This document shows positions 9,633 through 21,233 of a DNA stretch of 64,000 nt, one piece after another. The stretch is taken from NCBI GenBank assembly GCA_021234155.1, contig JAJEKV010000002.1, forward strand, positions 43,021,203 to 43,085,202. Reading direction: 5' to 3'. Position 1 is the stretch's first letter; each line of letters starts with the position of its first letter. The position numbers were made by a program, and so were the translations under genes. The notes below the pieces were generated by a model that made no database searches, was not told where the DNA came from, and saw nothing but the letters and a program-made list of their open reading frames with translations. This stretch comes from Isoetes taiwanensis (lineage: Eukaryota; Streptophyta; Lycopodiopsida; Isoetales; Isoetaceae).

Positions 9633-12600
9633 GTCAATATACTTTATTTGTCTCTCCACATATCAACATGAAAGGTGAGCTTAATATGTCTTCTAGAATC
9701 AGAGTACTTGTTACTAACTCCATGAGTGCAAACATTGCAAAGCACTACACTTTGAAGGCTACGGTGATTACAGATGACGTTATCCTGCTCCAATAACCGT
9801 ATCCTTTGTCATAAAGAAAGATAATGAAACAAGGTGCTGCGCACGACGGGTTGCCCTCCGGTGGCCCGAAAGTGTGTTTTCATGTTTCGTCTTTTTGTGC
9901 CAGATAAGCAGATTTGAGTGACTAGTTTTCAGCACGGTATTTTGTATCAGATCCCTTTGAAATTGCACAATTAAACAAGCAAATTCAACAAACATTAACT
10001 AGTCCACAAGTATTAATACAAATCTGAACTCTCTACTTGCTAAGGAAATGAGAATCAACAAAAACTATGGTACCTAGAAGTTATGACTCTGTACTTTATA
10101 AAGCAAGCAAACTCTAATATATCCACAAAGCTAGACTCTTAAAAGATAAGTGCAACAGGCTAATATCTAAACAAGAGGAAAAATAATATTGAAAAATGCT
10201 TCCAAAGATAGCCTTCCATTTAGTAAACCTTAAACTCCACCACTTAACACATCTTGCATTGGAAAAAATCTGCAAGCTTTGTGTTCACCACTTTTATTTA
10301 TCATTATTACCACTACGGGTTTATCTAATGCACCATAGACCATGAAATTTTGAGTGGTATAAAAAAATTATGTTTTAATCTAAATGAACGAAATGTGTTA
10401 AGAAAAAATTAATCTTCATATCTTCCTAATTCTAATGTTCCCATGCATTGTAGCATGAGTAAAATCATCCATGTATAGATGTGGGTTGCCTTATAGCTTT
10501 CAAATATACCTTTAGCTTCCCTAAAGTATGACCCAAAAGGGCAACATGCGCATACAATGATATAGATATATGTCCATGCTATGGCATTTTAGCATTGCAC
10601 TAAGGATTGCAAAGAGCAAGATATTTCGCCCGATCTTGTCATAGTGTCTTTGCATACTCTAGAGGCAAATTACAGCCATGCCAAGATCGCCATCACCCAA
10701 GGCACATCCCGTTATCATTTTAAGCCATAATGCCACGTCCCTTCAGTGGCTTATCAAAGATCGCCGACGAGTCTCCTCCATGTTTTCATGCCTTGCAAAC
10801 ATATTATTTTCGGTTTTACAACAAGTTCACGATGCACTGTCATGCTCTTTAACTCCAACGCTACCACATGCTTTGAAAATGCTTGAGGATGTAATTTCAT
10901 TTTGCATATCATTGCATCTTTGTAAAGCAAAAAGCCTTGTCATGTTGAGCTTATAATGAAACTCCGCATATCGGTTGGGCCCTAGACACATCTATTGCCA
11001 CAATAGCAATTGCTTTTCCATAGCCAAGCTCTTTTTGCACTAATACTTCATATTGCAATTGCAAGTGAGATGTTATATCTATCAGACATTTATTCCATCA
11101 CATTGTTTGTATGCTGTCCCACCTTCAAGTTCCTGTAACCTAATGCTGTCAAACCTTATACATCATTTGATGCTTAGCTTCTAAGATAAATATTTCTCAT
11201 TTGCGTTTCAACTTCTTAACATGTTCAAATTCATAGCAATTATGGGAAATAAATCATTGAAGCAGACTTTACCATATGTTCTTTTGAATGAGCAAAAGCA
11301 CAAAGAATATCTTTTCTGCTTGCTGCTGGCACATCAAATTTTCACAGCATACTATGTGATAGCATTCATACGTTGATTGCATCACCTCTTTATTTCTGAC
11401 ACACTCAAGGTTGTAGTCTACATCCCCTATGTCATCGTTTGAATTACCTGTAATATATATATAGAGTTAAATAAACTTCCAGCGGGGCTCGTTTCTTTAA
11501 ACAATCTAGACTACATGTTCAACTGGCTTATCCAGTTCTTTGGATTTGAAAGATCAGTTGCCTGAGAGCTTTGGTCACATTAAACAAATGCGAACAAGAC
11601 ATATGCAAGATATGATCTCTATTTTGCAGTAAAGAATGAGAGTGATAAATAAATACCCTTGTTGAACTTGGCAGGGTTGGTATTAATGCAAATTATTCTG
11701 GAAGCAGCAGCCATTTTTGCACCTATCATAACCTGCATAAAAATAATTGTGTCAATAAAATGCACATGTGCAACATTACGTTTAATATAAATTGAAAAAC
11801 CTTAACAGACGTTCACTGCAAGTCCAAGTGCACCTAGACCAAAGATCGCAATGGCGGACTACTTTCGATCTTAGATACATAACAACAGAGACCGAAGTGC
11901 GAAGCACAATAGAATCACATATCCTTCCCAAAGATGTAACATTTGTGTGATAGAGCGGAGTGTGAGTAATTTTTAATTCAACTTCTCCAGCCCGGAGGAT
12001 CAACTTGGCATTTTTCCCGAAAAAACTGAAGAAATGGAAACTTCCATCTTAAACCCTTTCATGTTGCAACCGAACATAACTTGACACAAAATGAATAACC
12101 CGCCGAAAATAAGAAAGGCAAATCTGCGCAAACATACGAGAGTATTGAATCACGTTACACAAATACTAGAAATTAAGCAAGACAAGGTCGATTGCACAAC
12201 AACATTAGCATTTCACAATTTCTATAATACTACGAGATATGTTGTGCCTTTTAGAATGTCCCGAGATGAGATTTGTGAGAAAAAAAGGTATCTATTCCAG
12301 GCCTAGCCTCCATGACACTATATCATGGTCTCGCATCTCGTTAATATATAGGAAGCATGGGTTCCAATGGATCGGATGTGGCCATGGTCCACCAAAATAT
12401 CATGCCTACCAACATGGACATGGTCAAGTCTTTGGTTTTACTGACACCACCAACATGGACATGGTCGGTCTTTGGTTTTACAGACCTCTTCTGCTGAATC
12501 TCTGAACCGTAGATAGCTTAACGAAGGAGTATTTCCCCTGCTATATGTCTGAATACTTGATGATAGAACACCCAGAAAAGCTTGAGGCTGCTTAGATATA

Positions 12601-12883
12601 AGCATGGATTCACCGGAAAGACGTAAACCTAAGGCAAGGCTAGCTATACACGCTACTATATGAAGAAACAGTCGGAAAAACAAGAACCCAGATTGGATGC
12701 TCACCCTCTGTTTCTAATTCCGGAACTCTTTTTTCTATATAGCCATAAGCAAATGTATCGCTCCCTGCTGTGTTCTTATTCATCAGATTGGAGCTGCCAG
12801 TTACCCGGTCCAGAACATCCTTGATCCACAACGCAACTGACCGTGCATTTACAGGGAACAAAGGGTTTTTAGCAGTCATCAAC
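9633..12883. other. Unassigned stretch
   Basis: No gene or complete mobile element was recognised. A short imperfect duplication with CATGGACATGGTC followed by TCTTTGGTTTTAC lies at about 12413-12483. Confidence 0.35.
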
Positions 12884-12919
12884 ATATACTGAGTATATTC
12901 CAGCATATACTCAGTATAT
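12884..12919. repeat. Perfect 15-bp inverted repeat made of two palindromes
   Basis: ATATACTGAGTATAT at 12884-12898 and ATATACTCAGTATAT at 12905-12919 are each palindromic around the centre base and are exact reverse complements of each other, with a 6-nt spacer. A strong hairpin or cruciform is possible. Confidence 0.8.
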
Positions 12920-14780
12920 CCCACAAACCCACATAAACGAGGGTTTGCCCCCCTAGGGGCAACCCAAAAACCCTAAGCCATCTGATCTAGGGCTTGGTTC
13001 ACATATAGTAGAACTTTATAATATAAAATATGATGTTGTTATATTCATTTGTAAATATGAAATTTTATCTGCCTTTGAGAGCGGGTCGGGATAAACATAT
13101 GCTAGTTGGAGTAAGTAAAGAATGGTATGATTTCTAGTACGAACATTGAATTCAATTTAAGAATGCCCAGGAAATTGCATCATAGTCAGGCAATTGCATG
13201 TGGAAATGGTAGCGCTATTTTATAATTTCTTACTTTGCCAGATATAGGCAAATAAAAAGAAAGCTAGAACTTTAGGTTGATTTCTACAACAAAATTTTAG
13301 GGACCTTCAAATTTTGGCCCAAATCGACCGATGTTTTACAATCCGTAACTTCTGTCGATTCTCTGTTGGACAATGGTAAGCAGTAGTGCCAGATAATGCT
13401 GTTGGAAAACTGATGAAAGCTGATGAAGGTCTGCCTGAAATGGCAAATTTGAAGCTCCCTAAAATTTCGTTGAAGAATTTTCAAGAGCAAAAACAAATTC
13501 GCTCAAAATTTTGCCCACCACATCACCAAGCGGCTACCCCGCCAGAAAATTTTCTTCATGAAAGTTTTTGCTCTTGGACAATACTTCCAAAATTTTGATA
13601 ATGCTTCACATCTAGTGAATGCATCATATCCACACCATGCAGCCACAGGCAGTGCAAAGACGCACCATTAGATAATACAAATTTCAAGTCAAAAGAAATG
13701 TGATTGATCACGCTTCCACAAAAAGCATAAGGTGAATGGGGTTAGGGTTCTGGCATAAGCGGCGAGCAATTGTTGAAGACGGAGCTTGAGATGGATGTGT
13801 CCCGGCAGTGAAGGGGAGTTGTTGGACTATGGTGCATTTTAGAGCTTCCCGCCGAAAGATCCCATTTTTATGCTGGATTTGGGGACCAATATAAGGATGT
13901 CTATTTCTGAATCTGTAAGCGCCAATGCTTTTCTTTGCACGGATGCAAAATCTTATCTGAGTTGTCTAAATCTTCCATGAGTGACTGTCGTGCTGGATTC
14001 CGACTCGGTTGAGCTTTATAAGGTTAGCCGTTTCGTTTTTTAATTCTTTATCTGTCTATTTTTCATTGCATGAAGGATCAAATAATTTTGAATGCAGAAT
14101 GGACTCCCTTTTCCGGATTCGATGTGCTAGTCTTAGAGCTCAGAGATTGCTACAGTTGCAGATTGGTAAGGCAGTGAAACATGTTTGGTGCTTGATTCGC
14201 ATGGGCACCCATGTCTTTATATCTTTCAGGGCAGATTATTTTTTATGTTTCCATTCAAAGTGCATTACAAGAAGTTTGTTGATATGGTAGTTGAAGCAGA
14301 TCATGTAGCATTGGATGTAGCATCCTTGCAAATTGTGCTTCAAAGGGAGGTGCGTAAACTAGGTAGAGTACCAAAGAAAGTAATGCTATAGATTCTCTTC
14401 CTGAGCAAGAGTTTGAATCCCTTATCATTGCCCCTTATCATTGCTGACCAAGGCTTTTTCTGTATTTTTAAATTGGTTTTCTCCATTGCAGATTGATTTT
14501 CTTGAATATTTTGAATCTGGAGCAAGCCTAACTACAATATCAAGTTTTGCAGCATTACCACCCACCAGATAAGATTTCATCTTTATGTCCACATTGTTTG
14601 AGCATGAGTTTTGCCTTTGCTTCTTTTGTATCAGAACTTACCAGAATTTAGGTTTAAATTTGCAGCACCTAAAGCATGAGGTGGTTCTTGCATTTGAACT
14701 ATAGTTGATGATGAAAACTTTTCTAACTCTATTGTTTTAAAATTCTCATGTTTCTGGAATTGAAGAAGCATCAGTTGAAT
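12920..14780. other. Unassigned stretch
   Basis: A plant telo-box-like AAACCCTAA stands near 12966. The plus frame at 14185-14391 reads a plausible peptide with FKVHYKKFV and REVRKLGRVPKK, but I do not recognise it and no splice model could be built. Confidence 0.3.
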
Positions 14781-14845
14781 GAGCTTAAGAGTTAGGAGGA
14801 AAATAATTTTTCATAGATCTTAATGTGTTAGATCGTTGGAGATAA

Positions 14846-14892
14846 TGGTTCAGCAGAGGTTCGAATCCTCTGAGCTCCCTTTTATTATTGAA
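14846..14892 (+). other. tRNA-like T-arm and terminator
   Basis: CAGAGG, TTCGAAT and CCTCTG form a complete tRNA T-arm (B-box) and are soon followed by a TTTT run. I could not find a matching acceptor or D-arm 70 nt upstream, so this is a tRNA pseudogene or SINE head, not a tRNA gene. Confidence 0.35.
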
Positions 14893-14944
14893 AAAATTGT
14901 TGCACTTAAATTTTTGTATTTTAGAAAATGTCGAGCTGCCACAT

Positions 14945-15400
14945 AGCATAAGCAATAAATCACTAGTCATTTATAGTTTTCAACTTGTTAAGAAACCATT
15001 GCATTCTACTGGAAAACTTATTACATATGCTAAGCAATAAAACACTAGTGACTTATAGTTTTTAATAATAGTTATTAACTTGTTAAGAAACCATTGCATT
15101 CTACTGGAAAGCCCAGCAATAAAACAATAGTGATTTATAGTTTTTAATTTGTGAAGAAACCATTGCATTCCTACTACATGCTAAGCATTAAAACACGAGC
15201 GATTTATAGTTTTTAATTTGTTAACAGACCATCGCATTCTACTAGAAAACTACTTATAGTTTGACAATCGCACGCTAGTGATTTATAGTTGTTAACTTGT
15301 TAAAAAACCATTGGAAAACCAAGCAATAAAACACCACTGATTTATAGTTTTTTAATTTGTTAAGAAACCATTGCATTCTACTGGAAAACCATTATGGTTT
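14945..15400. repeat. Degenerate satellite, about six units of 60-80 bp
   Basis: Units share TTTATAGTTTTTAA, TTGTTAAGAAACCATTGC and ATTCTACTGGAAA in the same order, with unit lengths varying by small indels. An even more degenerate continuation with AAACCAC and CATATTA motifs seems to run on to about 15790. Confidence 0.75.
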
Positions 15401-15839
15401 GAATGCAGTGTCGTTATGGTTTGAGTGCAATAAACTAGGAAGGCTTTGGACCACTAATCAATTGACATTTTAACCCATTGAAAACCATTGAAATTTACCA
15501 TCTTATTTTAGCACTTTAAGAACTATGTTAATAGAGCACTATATTATACCCTGTTTTCTTAACCACCATGCTATACCACATCAATAAACCACACACATGA
15601 AGCACTATATTAAAGAACTACTACTAAACATGCTCAAAAACCACCTTAATGAACATCATATATGAACCAATGATAATTACTTTGTCAAAATACCATCTCA
15701 ATAAAACACATCAGGAAACCACACGCTTTAGCCATATAAGGTTTTTAATGATATCAACCCACAAAGCTACATTAATTATATTGAGTGGTTTTCTATATAT
15801 AACCAAGGAAAAAACCTATATTGGTTTTATTTTTGGGTG

Positions 15840-16490
15840 CCTTGTGATGGCCTGCTACTTCTTCAAGAACTTGATCTGTGAAGGGTAGCGGAAAATGATC
15901 TCGTTCCGTGGCCATATTAAGTTTTCTGTAATCACGTATTTTCCCATTATGCTTAAGGGTAATAACAATGGGGCTCACCCACTTAGAAGGTTTGACCTCA
16001 TAAATAAGTCCAGCATCCAGAAGTTTATCGATTTCGGCATTGACACGGTCACGATAGTTGTGATTGAGCCGGTACTGTCATTGCTAGCTGGGGCATGCAT
16101 CCGGTTTGGTAGGAATGGTGAGTTCGCCAATTCTTTTTTGATACCTCGTAAATCTTTATAACTCCATGCAAAGGTGTGCTTGAATAGTTTGAAGAGATGA
16201 AAAGACTGAGGGCACGAGCTTTATAGGGTTGAGGAAGATGTGCAGCCAAACAGATGGGTTGATTGTCTCCTAGCAGCTTCCCTGCATTGATGGCGATCCA
16301 ATCGAGTCGCAGTTTGGCTGAGGAGCTCATCTTGAGTAAAAGCACGAAGGACATTGTAGAGTTGGGAAAATGAAACTAAGACCCGGCAGCGTCGATAGTG
16401 CTTAGGGTCTGGGTTCAGGATCGCCTGCAAGACAGCCCTCTGTGAGGACCCTTGGATGAAGCAGACAAATCCTAATAGAGTGTCACGCGG
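15840..16490 (-). pseudogene. Ty3/gypsy reverse transcriptase fragment
   Basis: On the minus strand the frame reads YRLNHNYRDRVNAEIDKLLD, then SKWVSPIVITLKHNGKIR and DYRKLNMATERDHFPLPF. This is the N-terminal part of a Ty3/gypsy RT, up to the conserved DHFPLPF. A WSYKDLRGI motif that normally stands upstream of RT occurs in another frame at about 16160, so there are frameshifts. The fragment stops before the catalytic YxDD. The upstream part to 16490 probably belongs to the same element but is not conserved enough to name. Confidence 0.7.
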
Positions 16491-16955
16491 GATTTTGTAA
16501 AGAAATCAGAACAGAAAGAATGAAACAAAACAAAAAAGCAAAGAGACTATATGCCAAGATAAGACTCCGTGAATATCAAAAAGAATACATGAACTTCTCA
16601 CAAAGACGAGAAGACTGAAACAAGACAATACTAAATCTCATCTAAAAAGTTGAGATCTAAATCTCCTGATATATATAGTACAATGGCCTTGGGCCCAGAA
16701 TAGACATTTGGCAGTGCCTTTGTGATCTCGGTCACCAACTCCTAGATCATATGCTTGATTTGAGGAAATCTTTGCAGTGCCTTCATTAGTGCCTGGAATC
16801 CTGCTAATTTAAGGTCAAACTCCCCAAAGGCGGTCATTTGTCTTGTCTGGCTCTCTTCTTTGACAGGGGCATGGACTTCTCGTGGTTTTCTGGGAGGGCG
16901 TGGGTTTGCTACGACGCTTGACCTGGTCCCTTGCCTCTGACCTACGTGGTGTTTC
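16491..16955. other. Unassigned stretch
   Basis: AT-rich sequence without a recognised gene or element, between a gypsy RT fragment and a LINE fragment. Confidence 0.3.
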
Positions 16956-16959
16956 CAGG

Positions 16960-18185
16960 AATAGTCCAGTGCCTGGCTGCATGGAACTAACAGACGTGAC
17001 CCAGACGTGACTCAGACATGACACACATTTGAGGATTGAACTTGTGGACAAGCAAATTAACACGATGGCATCTATGAAAAATCTGCCACCAAAGCATAGC
17101 CACATTAGGATGAAGTAGTTTATACCAAGCCAAAGTCCACATACATCTCCAACTAGGAGGCGGGAGCTAAAGGGACCACTTCGTGGATGGCAGAAGGATA
17201 TTACCATCGACAATCAGCTTATACATAGAGTTCATGAGTCTATGCTTGTGAACACTTAGGTGAGGAATCCATGTGCACCCTTCAATATGCTCTGGAGCAA
17301 TAAATGGCAGAGTACCAGCAACCTTTTGCCAAATAGATCTGTCCCATTGAGACAAAAAGAATTTGGTTTGAATGACCTCTTAGATCACTAGTTGGCCAGA
17401 AATATACCATACTGTCAAGATTCCTGATAACCTCCAACACGACTGAATTAATGGATGGACTGAGGCACAAAGTGGAAGATTAGTTTCTACAGGTATTTGC
17501 CAATAAGGAGCACTCAATTGATGACAAGCAGTAGGATTGATATGAAATATGGTATATACTATCTCCCAGGACCTCAACAAGCCTTTCAAAAAAGGAAGGC
17601 ATTAGGAAAGGGCATAGTTGGTAAAAGAGACTCCAAATAAGAAGAGGTTTTATTGAAGCTTTCTCAAAAGGAATGCAAGACTGCTTCACCAACCAGAATT
17701 CAAGTGAATCAACCATATCCTTAAGGATCCTCCAGATGAACTTGGAAATCATAATCTTACTTTGCAAATGGAAGTCTGTCGTACCCAAGCCACCAGTAAC
17801 TTTTGGCCTAGTGCATTTGGACCATGCAATCTTACCACAACATGCTCTTCATTCCCACACCAAATGAAGTTACGGATATAGATAATTATCACTTAAAATT
17901 TAACCTGAGAAGTCAGAAGGGAAAAGGCTATATAAACATAGAAATTACTTAAAACATACTTAGCAATAGTTGACAGAGAGAGCTTAGCAATATTCCACCA
18001 AAACAAATGCTTTTGCAACCCGTCTATGATAACATCCCAAGCATCTGAGGTAGAAATATGAATGCCCACATAAATACCCAGAAGTTTAGTATCCTTCCCA
18101 TGAGGAAACGCCTTTCAAGCAAAATCAGCAACACAAGGAGGCACCACCCCATCAAGGGTCCATAACATAGAACGTTCCTGAAATT
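16960..18185 (-). pseudogene. L1-type LINE, C-terminal half with zinc-binding RT-associated domain
   Basis: Minus-strand frames, shifted several times, read LLGIYVGIH and then W, followed by LSLSTIAKYVL and IRNFIWCGNEEHVV. This is the usual order in plant L1 elements after the RT domain. Towards the 3' end NVAMLWWQIFHRC, HKFNP and QMC resemble the zinc-binding domain found at the end of L1 RT proteins. Many stops and frameshifts show it is dead. The catalytic RT core is not visible. Confidence 0.6.
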
Positions 18186-19290
18186 TAACTTGCGACTACT
18201 GAATGGTTCTCAAATTGCGGACTTATTTTCCCAACTTGAACTCTTCGCAAATTTACGTACTAAGCGGGATCGTCCTGCCAACTTTCATCTGCTTCTCAGG
18301 CGGCACATCCTAGTGAAGTGTACATGGAAGGACACAACAACAAGCCATCATTCCCTTATCAGAGGCCAAGGTATCCCATGGAAGGCCAGCACAAAAATGC
18401 GAAAGCTCTCCCTTCCAAAATCTGCACATAGCATGGAGAGCATGGAGAAGAGCGGAGGCTCCCCTCTGCCAAATGCTGCATGATACAATGAAGTGTGGAG
18501 CAGAGAGGAGGCTCCCCTTACCACTTACTCGCACCGGAAGGTCCCTGTCAGTTTGTATATAGGGAGCAGAGGGGTCCCTATATACATAGGAACCCACCCC
18601 ACAACCTATATTTATTATGAACTACAAGAACTGTAATCATTCCTAACCAGTCCTAAATGAAAGCCATAATTAGAACATACCTGTATTTTTTAAGCTCACA
18701 CATTAAGGTGCTGATATCGTACTGCAGTCCTGGAAAGCTCACATCCTTATAAGTCTTGTAGAGAGACCTCCAAATATCACCAGCTTTAAAGCTATCTCCA
18801 AACATCCAAAACGTTTTTGTATATTTTGATCAACAGACCAGGTTTGAAAGTAATGCCATTCTAGGCATTGAATCAGTTTTGTTTGGTTTGAAAAAACCAT
18901 CCATTACCATTATATGTTACGGACACTATGTCATAAAATAGAATAGTAAAACAGTAGACTAAATAAAATGCTTTAAATAGTTGGGTCCTATAAATGTAGA
19001 ACTGGAATTCTTAAAGCAGTGGGCATACCTTGGATTTGCCAAATATCAAAGTCATTATTTGAAATGTCATAAGACCTGTTAGATGAAGCGTTGCCCTTTG
19101 TGATAGATCCATCAGCCAGATGTTGCACTGCATGAATTGGTAATAGGCATCCAGTGAGGTTATATCCATATGTTTTAAACTCATCTCCGAATTGGTGTAT
19201 ACGAAGCTGCTACATGCCACACCCCATTTTATTGTCCAAGATTCCATCAGATGAGCAGTTAGATGCAGCGAATCATCATGAGGCCGCTAA
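18186..19290. other. Unassigned stretch
   Basis: Near 18436-18580 a GAGGCTCCCCT motif with nearby CAGAG occurs twice and TATATAGG is repeated in inverted form. No gene is supported. Confidence 0.3.
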
Positions 19291-19319
19291 GATGGATGTG
19301 GAGCACTCTCAGCTGCCCA

Positions 19320-20050
19320 CACGAATAATCTTTCTTGGAATGTCAGGGGAGTAGGTTATCTCTTTATCTATTTAAGTTTTCTATGGATGATGTTCAAAAA
19401 ATGGCTAATATTTTGGGGCGTGATTACAATATGCTTGTAGCAGCTTTTGATTCTGCTAAAGCATGTGTTCTTACTACATGGAAGCCCTCTTTAAATGTCA
19501 CTTTCACTCCGTTGGATAATTATAAAATGGAAGGAGGGAGGGGGGGATTTGGGCGGGGGGGCAAGAATATGGTTTAGTAAATGTTTATGCCCACAATTAT
19601 CTACGTCATAGTCCTCACACTAGGCAATAATGTGGCATGGTTGCTCATTGGAGGTTTCAATATGGTTGAAACGGAGACAAACAGGGGTTGTATGGGATCA
19701 CAGGTGGTTCAGGGCTTTGAGCAGGAGCAATGGCAACGTCTACTGCATGATTGTGGTTTTGTGGAGATTGATGGAGATCGAACTTTCACATAGTGCAATG
19801 GATGGATAGGCAATGGTAGATCGTATATCTGACATGATCGAGGCTATTATAATGGTATAACTACTGGTTTTCTTCAGTTGCAGAGAACTAACTTGTTGGA
19901 TAGGGCATTGGGGCAATGGAGAAGGTGTCACTAGCAGAGCTCCGTGTCCTTCCTCGTTTAGCGGAAGAGCAAGAAGAGGACCTCCTTGCTCGTTTGTGCG
20001 GAGTGTGATCCATCTCCCTGCTGCTGCATGCAGACAGACAATCTTAAGAC
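19320..20050 (+). pseudogene. LINE endonuclease fragment
   Basis: NNLSWNVRGVG at 19324 is the start of an L1-type endonuclease-exonuclease-phosphatase domain. Further on, VNVYAHNYLRHSPHTRQ and then LLIGGFNMVE, with NRGC following, match the later motifs (the family has GDFN, here GFN). The pieces are in different frames, so the gene is broken. It reads on the plus strand and is unlikely to be the other half of the minus-strand LINE at 16.9-18.2 kb. Confidence 0.7.
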
Positions 20051-20130
20051 TTATACGTGAAGTGATGGTCCAATCGTGCTCCTTGAATTGGGGCAATTAT
20101 AGCCCCAATAATTCTACCAAAATTGGATCT

Positions 20131-20322
20131 CAAGAGGATTATGGGCCTAATTTTCACTTATCAATGCCAAGGGCCTTGTTTCCAGCCGATTTAAGGCATG
20201 TGTTAAGGAACACACACATATACACCCTCCTCCCCCTCCGCCCCCCATCGTAATCAAGAGGATTAGAGGGCTAATTTTCACTTACCAATGCCAGAAGCCT
20301 TGTTTCCAACCAAATTATGGCA
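20131..20322 (+). repeat. Two diverged copies of a 67-bp unit
   Basis: 20131-20198 and 20256-20322 share AAGAGGATTA, CTAATTTTCACTTA and CAATGCCA with scattered substitutions. Confidence 0.65.
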
Positions 20323-21233
20323 CTATTTTTCATGTGTACTTTGTCTGTCAATATGTAATATTGTTCGTAAAACAAATCAATCAACCGAACAAAACAAAAC
20401 TGTTGACAAGATATTGGTATGTAACTTTTGTGTGTAGAAAACTGTTGCTTGCAAAACAAATAGAGAAAACCAAACAAAAATTTTGTCTTTTAAGTTGCAC
20501 ATTGGAAGAAGAATGGGAGCCGGGGTGTGTGACATTGGGGCATGCATAGGGGGTAGAGCTCGTGAGATCGCTTCATGTGAGGCTCTGTGCGATAGCAAGG
20601 CCCGATATCAGGGTGTTTATACTTGCTCATTCCTACGGTTGGCTGATATCAGGGTGTATATATCAGGGTATGCCTCCTACCAATTTTGTCCCTCCAGACC
20701 ATAACTAAATTTACATTTCAGAGAGAAGTTTTAAGGTAAGTTCTCATTTGGTAACCTTCCTTTTCCAAGTTCTAAAATGAAGGAATTTAGAAAATCTCTT
20801 TTGACAGTTTTTTTTTTCCAAAAAGGTTCTCATTTTCAGTCAAAAAAGAACCCAAAGGAGGCTGTAAATTTGTGGGTTCAACTTGAGACCTACTGAATTT
20901 CAAACCATGCTGGAAATCTCTGCAAGGGTTGTGGTTACTAGCACAAGGCTTTTGTAAGGTTCAAGTAAATGATACCTACAAAACTCTCAGAAATTGGTAC
21001 AAAATCAAATGCTTGTAAATTGGTTCGATTTAAAAATGCGACAGAATTGCTCCCATTAATTGGGTCAAGCATAAATGTGATACATCGTTTGAAATCTGGA
21101 TCATGCATAATATAATGGACAATACTACAAAGAGCCAATCTAGACTTACCAGATGGCAGAAACCATGAAAAATTCATCTAATTCATAAGAACCAACCTCT
21201 TTTACCATTGTACAAACAAAATCGTAATCTTCT
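20323..21233. other. 3' flank of the ANTH-Raf kinase gene
   Basis: No gene is recognised. The stretch must hold the kinase gene's 3' UTR and polyadenylation region just below 21234, but no unambiguous signal could be fixed. Confidence 0.3.

Noticed and set aside
14785-14892. A functional tRNA gene
   Set aside because: Only T-arm and T-run are present; no acceptor or D-arm partner was found upstream.
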